A stretch of 64,000 nt of DNA from Pegoplata infirma (taxonomy: Eukaryota > Arthropoda > Insecta > Diptera > Anthomyiidae), in assembly GCA_963921195.1 (NCBI GenBank), contig OY992537.1, positions 130,222,694 through 130,286,693 on the forward strand. The letters run 5' to 3'. Of the stretch, positions 1 to 11,351 are shown piece after piece (within the stretch, counting starts at the first letter, position 1; every line of letters begins with the position of its first letter). A program made the position numbers and the translations under genes. Under the pieces are notes generated by a model that was not told the origin of the DNA, did not search any database, and was given only the letters and a program-made list of their open reading frames with translations.

Positions 1-771
1 AGAAAAGAGCATCGAACTAATCAACAGGCCTGCTGACAGCGATGGATAAATTCATGTAAGTCAAATAATAAGAGAAAATCTAATTAACTTGTTTTTGCAT
101 TTCTAAGAGAAAGAGTGTGAAAGCAAAATGTAATGATCATTAACATTTTTTTTTTGTTTTTGATCTCTTTACTAATAATTGAAAACATGAAATTTTGTGT
201 TTGCATTCTATCTTCATACAATTAAATCACCGTTTATTCAAAGTTTTTTTTTATTGCACTAAGCAATTATTATAAGTATAATTTTAATGAGGTAAAGAAC
301 CCTAGCATACCTATGAAAGGTCATATATATTATTGTTTAGGTAAAACATTGTTTATAGTTTTTATATTGAATTCTTTTTAATAAATCACTGAATTTAAAC
401 ATGAAGGCTTAAATAACTTTTAATGGTTGGTGAAATGTAGAGCAAGTGGTAACGTAACACAATGCGAAATGGGCTGATGAACACTATTAGGGTCTTTATC
501 AGGAAGGGTGGGAAATTGACTCTGGGTAAACATAACATCGTTTACCTCATAAAATAGCAGAAAAATTACAAATATACCTTTTTCTTTTCATTCTTTTCTT
601 TTTAACTTTTGTTTCCCGTTTGCACCTGCACACAATTTTAAATTTAATGGCCTGTAATAAGATCCCTTTTACTGGTACCACCGCCTACGCCCATTTCCCT
701 GAGCTAAGACCGAAGCATTGCTAGGTGTGCAGAACCGTGGTAACCAAAGGGTTGATCAGTTGTTCGTTACA
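1..771 (+). repeat. 5' LTR of Ty3/gypsy element 1, left end cut by the window
   Basis: This stretch is repeated at 8345-9115 with a constant offset of 8344 and no gaps. I noticed only two differences, near 295 and 534. Similarity stops right after GTTACA at 771, and a tRNA-Lys primer binding site follows 10 bases later, which marks the LTR 3' edge. Similarity still holds at base 1, so the true left edge lies outside the window. The near-identity indicates recent insertion or gene conversion. Confidence 0.93.
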
Positions 772-781
772 GAAAATTAAT

Positions 782-799
782 TGGCGCCCAACGTGGGGC
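782..799 (+). promoter_or_regulatory. Primer binding site, tRNA-Lys
   Basis: TGGCGCCCAACGTGGGGC is the reverse complement of the 3' end, with CCA, of insect tRNA-Lys as I recall it. It primes minus-strand DNA synthesis of element 1. tRNA-Lys priming is known for the Osvaldo/Ulysses group of gypsy-like elements, so that group is a possible home; this is inference. Confidence 0.85.
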
Positions 800-1645
800 A
801 CTCACATATGACTTTTTAGTTAAATAACATCTCAAACTTATTTATTTTTCGAGACTCCACTTTAAATCTTTTCTTTCCTATACTTCAAAATTCTATTTTT
901 CTTAATTTTCCTGATTTGTGTGTAACATTGCGGATTGTTTTTGTTTGAAATTTGACTGTAATGTCATTTCTTATCATACCGATCTGTTAAATTCAAATCG
1001 CTCTTAAAGCAAAAATTTTCTATTAATTGTATTAAACATTTTTGGATATTTTGAATTTGGACTATCCACGTCTGACTTACCAAATTGTTAATCTTAAATT
1101 TCACTTTCTATATTTTTTTTTTCTTGGGACAATAATAATTTTGGAATTTCTGTATTTTGACTTAAACTTTGGTCTGGTACTCACCATTTTAAAAAACCTA
1201 ATTTTTTTATTTCTTTTTCTACCCTTATTGTTTGTGATTGGGATTTTCGTCACTTATGGATTTTTTTTAAATGCATAACTGCGTTTATATACCATTGGTG
1301 CAGAAAAGTGTAACACTTACGATACCATATAATAGTTTGAATTATTTTGAGATATTTAATTCTTGAAAATTTGAGAATAGCACTCAATAATAAAATTATT
1401 ATAAACACCTTATATATCTTATCTTTCCCTTTAACCTTATATTGAAATTTTTCTGCAGATATTATTATTCGTATGAATTTTTATTTTACGAATTATAATT
1501 GTGTTACCAAACTACACTCTACAAAGTAATCAACCCGTTTTTTTTTTTGTATATTTGAAAACTTTTTTCGAAAAATTTTAAAGTGCTTGATTTCAAGCTT
1601 AATCGGAGAAAATTAAATATTTTTTTTTTTAAATAATCGTTCATA
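800..1645 (+). other. Untranslated leader of gypsy element 1
   Basis: This AT-rich leader lies between the primer binding site and gag. It contains a 78-codon hydrophobic reading frame at 1042-1278 with several stretches that could span a membrane. Such frames arise easily in T-rich DNA and I see no other support for it, so I do not call a gene. Nothing else is recognisable. Confidence 0.6.
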
Positions 1646-3049
1646 ATGCCGGTGAATCATAGCCATGAACAAGAAGGTGCTGAGGGTGGCGAAGAGCCCA
1701 ATAACACCATTTGTACTATTTGCAATGATGACTTGGGAACTGAAGACAAAGTTTTTACCACATGTAGCCACACCTTTCATTCTGTTTGTCTTAGAACTTG
1801 GTTACAGAGGAATCCAACTTGTCCTATTTGTAGACAGCATTGTGATCCTACAGAGTCTGTTTCTCAGGTCCCAATCCCTGCATTATCTGAGTCCACTACC
1901 TCTCGTAATAGAGGAGCTATCCCTCGTGGTCGACCTCTTACCAGGTCATACATGCAACAACAACAGCAACAACCAATGCCCCAGCTACAACCACAGCACT
2001 ATAATGCTGGTCCTTTTGAACAAGTTCAATCTCCAGCTAATAGACGTAGAACCTCTAATTTTTCACAACGCCAAATTTCTGAACATAGAGTTCAAAATAT
2101 GATAGCTGAAAACTTAAATAATTTTAGAACAGAGTTTTCTGCTGAATTACAGGCAATGTTTCAAAATCTCAATGTGGCAGTAAATGGTGCAAATAATGTT
2201 AATGCACCTGCTGCCAGAATGAATGATTCAAATCATGCTTCTGATGCTGAAAACCGCTCAGGCGCACCATTATTGGACCCAGAACCACTTTTAGAGTGGC
2301 CACAAGAAGCTCCATTCAGAGCTGAACGCCCTGTCAGACAGGCGGCTGCACGCAGGCGCAGCGGTCTACCGCTTGCAGCAGCAGTTGATCCTGCTGCGCT
2401 TACACCGGTAAAAGTGTCTAATATAGTCCACAATTGGCATGTAACATATTCAGGTTCCAATGATGACAAATCCGTTGATGAGTTTATTTATAGAATTAAT
2501 AACCTAACTTCTATTCATCTTCGCGGTAATTTTGAATTGCTCTGTGAGCACGTACATTCACTTTTTACAGGCAAAGCCTTACTGTGGTTTTGGAGATTTC
2601 ACCGCCAAGTTGATGCTAATTTGGTGTGGTTCGATATATGCGATGCTCTAAGACGTCAATTTAAAGACACTACTACAGATTATGACATCAAAGACGACAT
2701 GCGACGTAGGAAACAGAAAAGTTCAGAAACTTTTGAATCTTTTGTGGACGCTATAATGGTTTTGAGCGATAGGCTTCGTATTCCAATAGGTGAACCCGAA
2801 TTAATAGAAATTATAATACGAAACTTGAGACCAGAGTTTCGCCATGAGATATTACATTTAAATATTACTGATATGGCAAGTCTCAGAAGGGAGATCAGAA
2901 GAACAGAAAAGTTTCTGGAAGATGTCCCAATGAGCTATTCGCCCGACCCCGATATAGTCGACCTCAGGTTTCGGCACTCATTCCGGAAACGCCAGCAGCA
3001 GTTAATGAAATTCCGACCCCTGAAAGTGATGGTGAAATTAATGAGTTAG
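1646..3049 (+). CDS. Gag of gypsy element 1 with N-terminal RING-H2 finger (capsid part)
   Basis: This 467-residue frame starts at an ATG in good context. Residues 23-62 form a canonical RING-H2 pattern: C23xxC26, C40xH42, H45xxC48, C59xxC62. RING-H2 fingers usually recruit E2 enzymes and make the protein a ubiquitin ligase. A Gln/Pro-rich linker follows, then from about residue 255 to 425 a retrotransposon capsid (Retrotrans_gag) domain with the usual Trp/Phe-rich helices and an LRPEFR-type C-terminal motif. The expected nucleocapsid knuckles lie immediately downstream at 3061-3255 in the next frame (-1). That frame is open from at least 2941, so the stop at 3047 probably reflects a single-base break near 2940-2975 rather than the natural Gag end. 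Capsid identity is secure. The RING is clear by pattern, but its activity is inference. Confidence 0.88.
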   Translation: MPVNHSHEQEGAEGGEEPNNTICTICNDDLGTEDKVFTTCSHTFHSVCLRTWLQRNPTCPICRQHCDPTESVSQVPIPALSESTTSRNRGAIPRGRPLTRSYMQQQQQQPMPQLQPQHYNAGPFEQVQSPANRRRTSNFSQRQISEHRVQNMIAENLNNFRTEFSAELQAMFQNLNVAVNGANNVNAPAARMNDSNHASDAENRSGAPLLDPEPLLEWPQEAPFRAERPVRQAAARRRSGLPLAAAVDPAALTPVKVSNIVHNWHVTYSGSNDDKSVDEFIYRINNLTSIHLRGNFELLCEHVHSLFTGKALLWFWRFHRQVDANLVWFDICDALRRQFKDTTTDYDIKDDMRRRKQKSSETFESFVDAIMVLSDRLRIPIGEPELIEIIIRNLRPEFRHEILHLNITDMASLRREIRRTEKFLEDVPMSYSPDPDIVDLRFRHSFRKRQQQLMKFRPLKVMVKLMS

Positions 3050-3255
3050 GTGCTTCGGCAATGATTTGCTGGAACTGTGATGGCATTGGCCATTGCTATA
3101 AAGTCTGTGAGGCAAAAAGGCGAATTTTTTGTTACGGCTGCGGAGCCTTAGATACCTATCACCCTACTTGCCCAAAATGTTCTAAAAATCCGGAAAACTC
3201 CACTCGGGGTGTTCGTCGCAACCCAGGCGGACATCCTCCAAAACGTCCCCAATAA
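2941..3255 (+). pseudogene. Nucleocapsid part of Gag, gypsy element 1 (two zinc knuckles, shifted frame)
   Basis: The frame is open from before 2941 to the TAA at 3253-3255. From 3067 it shows a CxxCxxxxHxxxxC knuckle (CWNC...HCYKVC) and then a second Cys/His cluster (CYGC...H...CPKC). This is the RNA-binding nucleocapsid region normally fused to the capsid. It is one frame behind the capsid frame. The 3' end overlaps the open upstream part of the pol frame by about 70 bases (3186-3255), again with a -1 step. That is the usual arrangement for gag-pol frameshifting, though I cannot name a convincing slippery site. Confidence 0.8.
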
Positions 3256-3380
3256 TATATAACCCTGCTATATTACAAAAACCACCTGATACAACAACCA
3301 ATACAAATTCTGAAGATCATATTTTAAAAACCCCTAAACTTACAAAACTTATACCCTATCATGAAAGATTAGATCGGTAC

Positions 3381-5606
3381 TTGAAGATTAGATCTCAAAT
3401 ATTTTCAGAGCCTGTTGTTTCCAAAACACGTTTACGGTCTTCTTCACGAATGCGTAAATTTTGGAAACGTAAGAAACAGCTTAAAAATTTTATAGTTTCA
3501 ACTATTGTAAACAATGGTATGGATTCTAGACCCTATATAAACATTTTTATAATAAATAAAACCATTTTATCTCTTCTTGATAGTGGTGCAAATAAATCTT
3601 GCATTTCTGGTGATTTGATAAAGGAAATTTTATCTGACTCGTCAATGAATGTTGAAAAATTTATAGGAAACGTCAAAACCGCGGACGGACAAAATCAACA
3701 GGTCGTGGGTTCGGTATCTCTAGAAGTTACCTACAATGGCACTACTAATAATGTTGAATTTTTATTAGTACCGAGCCTAAAACAAAACGTTATATGTGGT
3801 ATGGACTTCTGGAATATTTTTGGACTCACAATTTTGACACATTCTGTTAATGAAGTCACCTATGAGGAATCAAATTCAGATGTTTTAAAATTGTCCCCAG
3901 CAGAACAACAAAAACTTGATTCTGCCGTTGCCTCTTTCCCATCCTTTGAAAAAGAAGGATTGGGAGCTACAACACTTCTCGAACACGTAATCGATACGGG
4001 CACAGCTTCACCCATAAAACAAAGGTACTATCCCATATCCCCCGCTAGGGAAAAACTACTTTGCGATGAGATCGACAGAATGATACAGTTGGGAGTAATA
4101 GAAATTGCCGAAAATTCTTCTTGGTCATCACCAGGCGTTCTATTAGTAAAACCTGGAAAGGTCAGATTTTGCCTTGACTCTCGTAAATTAAACGAGGTCA
4201 CGGTAAAAGATGCTTACCCAATCCCCAACATTGATGGTTTGATTTCCCGATTGCCGCCAGTGAATGTGATATCCAAAGTAGATTTAAAAGACGCCTTTTG
4301 GCAGATTAATCTGTCAAAAGAGTCCCGTCCAAAAACAGCCTTCACTGTCCCCAACCGACCATTGTACCAGTTTGTGCGCATGCCGTTTGGACTCTGCAAT
4401 GCGCCACAAACAATGTGTCGGTTGATGGACAAAGTGATAACCTACGATTTGAAGAAGCACGTTTTTGTTTATTTGGACGATCTACTTGTGGTATCACATT
4501 CACTGGATGAGCACATCGTTCACCTGTTGCAAGTTGCCTCTTTATTGAGAAAAGCTGGACTCACCATTAATGTCAAAAAGAGCCAGTTTGGGTTGAGTAG
4601 CGTTAAATACCTTGGATATGTGGTGGGCAATGGTACCCTGATGTGTGACCCTGACAAGGTCAAGGCTATATCTGACTATCCCATCCCTAAAACTGTCAAG
4701 CAATTACGCCAGTTTTTAGGCCTAGCAGGCTGGTATAGGCGATTTGTTGCCGACTATGCCTCTATCACATTTCCTTTGACAGAGCTTTTGTCAAAGCGCA
4801 AATCGTTTGCGTGGAACTCTGACGCCCAGAACGCATTTGAGTCGCTCAAAACGAGCTTAACTTCTGCCCCTTTCTTAATCCATCCTGACTACCGTAAACC
4901 GTTTATTGTCCAATGTGATGCCAGCAAGTACGGAGTTGGTGGACTTTTAGCCCAATGTGATGAAAATGGGGATGAACGTCCCATTGCGTTTATGTCCCAT
5001 AAACTGAATAGGGCTCAAAGAAACTACTCCGTTACTGAGCTGGAATGCCTTGCAGTAGTGCTGGCCATCAAGAAATTCCGTGCATATATTGAGGGACACC
5101 AGTTTACGGTAGTTACGGATCACGCAAGCCTTAAATGGCTCATGGGCCAAAAAGACTTGAGTGGAAGATTGGCGAGGTGGGCGCTCAAATTGCAGGGGTT
5201 CCATTTTGCAATAGAGCACCGAAAAGGAAGCGAAAATGTGGTGGCAGACGCTTTGTCGCGTACTTTTGATGGTGAAGAGCCATTGGTGGAAGAAATCGAG
5301 GTTGAAACCCTTCCTATAATTGATTTGTCTTCAGAAAGTTTTGACTCTACCGAATACTCCGCATTAAGGGAAAAATTTTCAAAAGCAGAAATGCCAGATT
5401 TTAAGATTATGGGGAAATTTATATATCATCGGACGGACTGTGAGAAAGAAACTAATGACAGTGAGTCTAATTGGAAACTTTTTGTCCCAGTGGAATTGAG
5501 AAAGGATGTTCTTGTGGCGTCTCATGACCAACCTTCAGCCTCCCACGGTGGGAGTGCTAAAACCCTTGATAGAATCCGTCGTTATTTTATTGGCCTGGGT
5601 TGGTAG
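3381..5606 (+). CDS. Pol of gypsy element 1: protease, reverse transcriptase, RNase H, start of integrase
   Basis: This frame has 741 residues from the first ATG, and it is open upstream to 3186. Domain order is Ty3/gypsy. The aspartic protease active site is D67-S-G-A. The reverse transcriptase catalytic box is Y364LDD. RNase H has D513 in a QCDAS motif, a TELE glutamate, a VVTDH aspartate and a final VADALSR. The integrase HHCC zinc finger begins near the C-terminus with two histidines. The frame ends at TAG 5604-5606 in the middle of that zinc finger. The remaining integrase continues one frame back from about 5591, so this copy has a one-base break near 5585-5591 and probably cannot make integrase. 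Confidence 0.93.
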   Translation: MKIRSQIFSEPVVSKTRLRSSSRMRKFWKRKKQLKNFIVSTIVNNGMDSRPYINIFIINKTILSLLDSGANKSCISGDLIKEILSDSSMNVEKFIGNVKTADGQNQQVVGSVSLEVTYNGTTNNVEFLLVPSLKQNVICGMDFWNIFGLTILTHSVNEVTYEESNSDVLKLSPAEQQKLDSAVASFPSFEKEGLGATTLLEHVIDTGTASPIKQRYYPISPAREKLLCDEIDRMIQLGVIEIAENSSWSSPGVLLVKPGKVRFCLDSRKLNEVTVKDAYPIPNIDGLISRLPPVNVISKVDLKDAFWQINLSKESRPKTAFTVPNRPLYQFVRMPFGLCNAPQTMCRLMDKVITYDLKKHVFVYLDDLLVVSHSLDEHIVHLLQVASLLRKAGLTINVKKSQFGLSSVKYLGYVVGNGTLMCDPDKVKAISDYPIPKTVKQLRQFLGLAGWYRRFVADYASITFPLTELLSKRKSFAWNSDAQNAFESLKTSLTSAPFLIHPDYRKPFIVQCDASKYGVGGLLAQCDENGDERPIAFMSHKLNRAQRNYSVTELECLAVVLAIKKFRAYIEGHQFTVVTDHASLKWLMGQKDLSGRLARWALKLQGFHFAIEHRKGSENVVADALSRTFDGEEPLVEEIEVETLPIIDLSSESFDSTEYSALREKFSKAEMPDFKIMGKFIYHRTDCEKETNDSESNWKLFVPVELRKDVLVASHDQPSASHGGSAKTLDRIRRYFIGLGW

Positions 5607-6544
5607 CAGATGTCAGAAGATATGTAGCCAGTTGTGAGATGTGTACCACCTCCAAGACCCCTACCCATACTTTACGACCACCTATGGGGAAAATGGCCGA
5701 ATCAGAAAGACCCTTTCAACGTCTTTACGTGGACTTCATCGGACCCTTTCCCAGAAGTAAGAGCGGTAATATCGGTGTATTTATTGTGCTAGATCACTTT
5801 AGCAAATTTACTTTTTTAAAACCTTTAAAAAAATTAAACTCTAAACTTGTTATTTCTTTTCTCAAAGAAAATATATTCGATTGCGTTGGAGTACCCGAAG
5901 TGTTAATTTCGGATAACGGAAGCCAGTTTAAGAGTAAGGAGTTTGCCTCGTTCCTGGGAAAATTCGGAATCAAGCATTCGTGTACCGCTGTGTATTCGCC
6001 ACAGGCGAATGCCAGTGAAAGGGTGAACAGGTCTATAAATGAGGCACTAAGATCTTACATTCGTGGTGACCAGCGCACTTGGGATGTCTTTCTTAGCAGC
6101 ATAAACAGCTCCTTGCGCAATAGCATTCATCAAAGTCTTGGTTATGCCCCTTACTTTGTTGTATTTGGACAGAATATGATGACTCATGGCGAGGACTACT
6201 CAGTTCTTCGAAATCTAGGTCTTTTGACAGAGCCAAACTCCAAACTACATCGACCTGACAATTTTCAATTTATAAGAGATATGATTAAGGACAAAATGAA
6301 AACTTCTTACGACAAAAATGCCCATTCGTATAATTTAAGGTCTAAGTCTCGAAATTTTGAAATTGGCCAAATTGTCACCAGAAGAAACTTTGCTCAAAGT
6401 AATCTTCTTAATCACTTTAATGCTAAATTGGCACCTACTGGTGTAAAAAGTAGGGTGGTAGAAAAACTAGGCAACTCTTATTATATACTTCAGGATCTTG
6501 ATAGCAACAATCGTACTACATACCATTTAAAGGATATTTGGTAG
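5591..6544 (+). pseudogene. Integrase of gypsy element 1, separated from pol by a frame break
   Basis: The frame is open from 5591 through the TAG/TAA region at 6544. It opens with the second half of the HHCC finger (CEMC) and then the catalytic core: D in YVDFIGPF, D in ISDNGSQF, and E in ANASERVNR, the DDE triad. A C-terminal DNA-binding region follows and ends at YHLKDIW. The conserved WPG motif sits at the junction and is read only in this frame, which places the break just upstream. No envelope-like frame follows. Confidence 0.9.
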
Positions 6545-8344
6545 AACTTGGATTTCTGATACGTTTGATTTCCCCCTTTTTCAGTTGTTTTTCTGCGGTC
6601 GACCTTAATAAACATCTGCTTTGTGATGGGTGAAAACGTGGTGAAATTAAATTATCGCAGAATTCTATATTAGCTGCAATAATAAAAGCCAAATCAATTG
6701 AAACAGTCATATATAAGCGTAAGATATTTGGTTATGGTAAATTAACTAAATTCGTTAATAATAAAAACATTTTCTGTCTTGGTCATTTAAATTTAAAATC
6801 AGTAACGATTTAATTGTTTATCCACTGTTTTCGTTAAGTTGAATTGCTTTATAAAATCATCCCATCTCTGTTGAGTAGCACAAAGAAGTAATTAAAAGAG
6901 ATATATAAAAATATGCAGCGTTCTTATAAAATCTATCGCCCTCTTTGTTCTGCACATTTAAGTTTGGGTTGGTTTATTCTTACCCATGACATTAAATTGG
7001 TTTATGACCCTTTAATATACGCAGAGATTTTTTTTTCTTCTGTTTAAACCGGTCATCACCTCATGTATAAATAATCGTTCGGTCATGAATAGAAAAATCA
7101 CGCCACACAGTTAACACGTTTGTCTAATAATATTACATAACCAACTCGTCTTCTGAAATTTATTATCAGAATATAACCTGAAAAAAAAATTCAGAACAAG
7201 TGAATTTAACTGAACTAAAGATAATCGATTAAAAATAAAACCATCAAGTAAAGTGGTTATCGTAAACCCACAAGCCAAACTCACGCTTGTGGTAATCTGG
7301 AAAAAAAATAAAAAATTTGGCAGATTCTTCCACAAGTGGGTTCGGTACAGTCACCGACAATCCTAACTATTGGGACAAATTTGAAGTGAAGGCAAAAGAT
7401 ACCCAAAATCAGCTAGTTTCAGAGGTTTCCATAAATCAGGATTCGGGCCTTGTTCCACCAAAACGTTCCAATTAGTATTAAGGAAGCGAGTACTGAAAAC
7501 CTTCACCGATTAAAATTTTAAAACTAACATCAGCAACATTCGGAATTCAACCACGTATTTCCGACAGTTTATCTCGCCGGATTCAATTAATTATTGGGTG
7601 TCTGGCTAAGTACAGCAACTACTATCACATCTACATCGTACACATCCGAAGTTAAGACACACAATCGTGAAGAGGAATCTAAAATTACAAAAATCCAGGG
7701 CCTACCGGGTCCATGGTACAACGTCCTACATCTTGGAGTCTAAATTTCTATATTTAAAAAGAAACCCTTTTAGATTAAAAATAAGACATCATTTTATTTT
7801 TAGATTAATCTGATAATCAGTGTATAAGTCCACTCCTACTTCCCTAAGTAGAGTAACGTAATTCTACCAAGTATCCTTTACGGATTCAAGCACTTGCTTA
7901 AAATTTTTTTTACAAGCCAACTTGTCATTAATCATAAACCATATTACCTTTAAATCTAAAAGCCATCACTTAAGTGCATATATTTTTTTATTAGTAATTC
8001 TACTAAAGAAAGATTCATTTATTTGCTTTTATTCAGACTGTGATTACCCTGATTACCCCAATATGTACTAAACGTACTTTTAGTTAAACCCCAATTTAAC
8101 TAACACTCCTACTAAGATACGATAATGTATAATAAGCTTTAAATTTATTAATATTGAAACGAGGGTAATTGTCTGAATTAGAAGAAATAATTGTTTAATT
8201 TGCAACAATTATATTGTTGATGGGTATAGAATTTTGTCATACCCCTAATACACAATTATTATTTGAAATGCAAAAATAATTTTAGAACTCTTACACAATT
8301 TTTAGTAAATTAACACCTAATCAAGTAAAATCTATTAAACATCA
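6545..8344 (+). other. Non-coding 3' region of gypsy element 1
   Basis: About 1.8 kb separates the integrase stop from the visible start of the 3' LTR match at 8345. The LTR itself probably begins somewhat earlier, because its left edge is not resolved. No frame of useful length, signal peptide or membrane-anchor pattern suggests an env gene. A short hairpin (CCACAAGC ... GCTTGTGG) lies near 7267-7291. Candidate polypurine tracts exist near 8150 and 8345 but neither is decisive. Confidence 0.6.
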
Positions 8345-9115
8345 AGAAAAGAGCATCGAACTAATCAACAGGCCTGCTGACAGCGATGGATAAATTCATG
8401 TAAGTCAAATAATAAGAGAAAATCTAATTAACTTGTTTTTGCATTTCTAAGAGAAAGAGTGTGAAAGCAAAATGTAATGATCATTAACATTTTTTTTTTG
8501 TTTTTGATCTCTTTACTAATAATTGAAAACATGAAATTTTGTGTTTGCATTCTATCTTCATACAATTAAATCACCGTTTATTCAAAGTTTTTTTTTATTG
8601 CACTAAGCAATTATTATAAGTATAATTTTAATGAGGGAAAGAACCCTAGCATACCTATGAAAGGTCATATATATTATTGTTTAGGTAAAACATTGTTTAT
8701 AGTTTTTATATTGAATTCTTTTTAATAAATCACTGAATTTAAACATGAAGGCTTAAATAACTTTTAATGGTTGGTGAAATGTAGAGCAAGTGGTAACGTA
8801 ACACAATGCGAAATGGGCTGATGAACACTATTAGGGTCTTTATCAGGAAGGGTGGGAAATTGACTCTGGGTAAACATAACATCTTTTACCTCATAAAATA
8901 GCAGAAAAATTACAAATATACCTTTTTCTTTTCATTCTTTTCTTTTTAACTTTTGTTTCCCGTTTGCACCTGCACACAATTTTAAATTTAATGGCCTGTA
9001 ATAAGATCCCTTTTACTGGTACCACCGCCTACGCCCATTTCCCTGAGCTAAGACCGAAGCATTGCTAGGTGTGCAGAACCGTGGTAACCAAAGGGTTGAT
9101 CAGTTGTTCGTTACA
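8345..9115 (+). repeat. 3' LTR of gypsy element 1 (visible matching part)
   Basis: Direct copy of 1-771; it ends GTTACA at 9115. The real LTR start lies upstream of 8345 but cannot be placed, because the left LTR is truncated. The flanking target duplication cannot be checked since the left flank is outside the window. Confidence 0.93.
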
Positions 9116-9643
9116 AATTGGGTATAAGATTCAATTTTATTTTTCCTTTTTTGGAAAAAGGTACTTTTTTAGTGAAATTAGCACCGGCAGATCTTAAAAA
9201 TCTTGTCAAAAAAAATGTTTAATATTCCGTTATTCCAGAAAAGCCATATAAATTGCGGCGGTAGGGGGAGATATTTTTTAATTGCAGAAAGATGACACTT
9301 AACATTTGTAACAAAATATACCTGAAATTCATCCTTTCATACATATTTTTTTAAGTGATTGAAATGGGTTATCGTACAGGGCCCCTTTTTCGATTTTAGA
9401 TCTTTTTGTTATTACACGGGCAATTTTTTTTTCTTATATGGAGTTCACACAACAAGTTGTTTAACAAAACACCAGTAACTGAATAAAAACGTAATGGATA
9501 CAGAACAAATAATTTTTTAAACACGTAGCCCTTAAACTCTCAAAAATAGCAAGTGTGAACCGCACATTATGCATTCTTAAATTCTTTTATAATATAACTG
9601 TGCCTCTAATAAAACAAACAAACATTTTTTTTTTTGGATTCTG
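9116..9643. other. Spacer between gypsy element 1 and the large hAT-type insertion
   Basis: AT-rich, no gene. The only recognisable item is a short inverted-terminal MITE at 9438-9570, listed separately. Confidence 0.6.
9438..9570 (+). mobile_element. GTTCACAC-ended MITE, copy A
   Basis: One of three copies in the window (others 11807-11950 and 56058-56202). All begin ATGG(A/C)GTTCACAC and end with the inverse, as in GTGTGAACGCC. All share an interior with AACAAGTTGTT and AACACCAGTAAC. The length of 133-145 bp with no coding capacity is that of a non-autonomous DNA element. Confidence 0.75.
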
Positions 9644-9771
9644 GTGGTGTGCAGTGAAGCAAGCCGGTCGGCGCGGCTGACGGCTGAGTCGCTAAGCCGA
9701 TATTTTTCCACGAGCCGCGCCGCCGCTGATATCATCGGCTGATCGGCGGCTCAAACTCCAGCCGATTTTGG

Positions 9772-10529
9772 CGGTTTTGAAATTAAAAAGAGCATATTCC
9801 TCAATTTTGTTCCATTTGGATATTAAAATTTTTAAAAGTAATATTGGAATTCAAAAAAGTCCAATTAAAATATAGAAATCTAATAGAGAATTACAATTTC
9901 TGAATGACTGTTGGCCTTTTCCAAATTTCAAATGAAATTTCTAGGTTTCAATACTTTTTTCTAGATTTCATTTGAATTTCAACTAAACTTTTCTCAAATT
10001 TAATTGCGATTGCTGAATTTTAATTGTCTGTTTTATTTTGTTTTATATTGTTGGGCTTTATATTTTATAATTTAATAGGTATATTAGTTCGGTTTGAGTC
10101 CTTATTATTTCTGAGAAATAATAACTCTTGTTTACAAATTAAAAAAAAATTTGCGATCCACGGCACTTTGCATTTATTTTCAATGTAAAATCTTACGCAA
10201 AATCCGAAAATGTTTTAATATTTGAAAAGTTTATGTAAAAGTTATTCATATCTTTTTTATTCAAATTCCCAATAAAATTACCTAACTTTTGCAAGAAATC
10301 CGGAATCGGCACGATCAAGGAAACCATCAGGATATTGTAAGGAAGTTCAAAATATCCTTTTTATGGTTATATTCTTATAAGTATCCGAAGTTTGCAAGAA
10401 ATTTCCTGTTCAAAACAGATGTGTTAAATAGACACTCCAATAAAAAGAAAATCTAAAATCCATTAAATATATCCTGAAATATTTGCAAAAGAAGTCAAAA
10501 TATTGAACCAAATTTGAATATTTTGTTCA
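9772..10529. other. Interior of the large hAT-type element, no gene
   Basis: AT-rich sequence with scattered imperfect repeats of the type AATTTCAAATGAAATTTC. No open frame, RNA gene or recognisable repeat end. Confidence 0.5.
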
Positions 10530-10531
10530 TA

Positions 10532-11349
10532 CACTCAACCAAAAATCATTGTATTCCCAAAGAAAATCGCTGTAAATTCAACAGAAATCATTGTTGATTT
10601 TGACCCTACAAATATTTATGTTGATTTCAAGAAAAATTGTTGTCAGTTTTTGTAAAAGTTGATCAACTCGTTTTTTTGTAAATCAACTCGTATTTTTTGT
10701 AAACTCAACTCATATTTTTGTTGATATGAGAAATTTTATTAAAAAAAAAAGCTTGTTGTTATTTGTAAATATTCTTTTATTAAATATAAATCACAATCTT
10801 TTTTAGAATTATCACCGGCTTTTTAAGCTGCAATATTTAAACAAGATTTTCACACACACTTCGTTTATTTATGTTATGCACTCGTAAGCCATTCTCCAGT
10901 TTTCTAATGACACCAAATCAAAAACCTTAAAAAAAAACAAAAAAAAAATTATAATATAGTATGAATACATAAAGTAACCAATGTATTTTATTACTTACCA
11001 AATATTTACAGATCAGAATCTGATCATCAGATCCTATTTTTATTTATTTTTATAATATTAAATATTTTTATAAGAAACAAACACATAAAATAATTTTATA
11101 AGAGACAAACAAATTTCACATTGCAATGCATTGCTACCAACTTGATAATACAAAATTGAACGAACAGGGTTGTTTTTTTCTTTTTTGGTTTTATCTATTG
11201 AATTCTGTATAAGCGTTGTAAAAAGTTGATTCAAATTTACTGATTATTCAACGATATCAACATTTATTTTTGTTGAATACGGCAATATTCTGTAAAACTT
11301 GATCTACAATGGGTTTACTAATTTTTCTACTAAGATATTTCTATGAGTG
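10532..11349 (+). mobile_element. CACTCA-ended Tc1/mariner-type non-autonomous element, copy 1
   Basis: The 818-bp element runs from CACTCAACCAAAAATCATTG to TTTCTATGAGTG and is flanked by TA on both sides (10530-10531, 11350-11351). A sister copy at 18791-19592 is about equally long and similar throughout, so the boundaries are well defined. No coding capacity. Confidence 0.82.
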
Positions 11350-11351
11350 TA

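Noticed and set aside
1042..1278. 78-codon hydrophobic frame in the gypsy leader
   Set aside because: T-rich DNA gives Phe/Leu/Ile frames by chance; no initiation context or homologue is evident.
1665..2102. 145-codon frame overlapping gag
   Set aside because: Shadow of the RING/capsid frame in another phase.
6545..8344. Possible env gene in gypsy element 1
   Set aside because: No long frame, signal peptide, cleavage site or membrane anchor.
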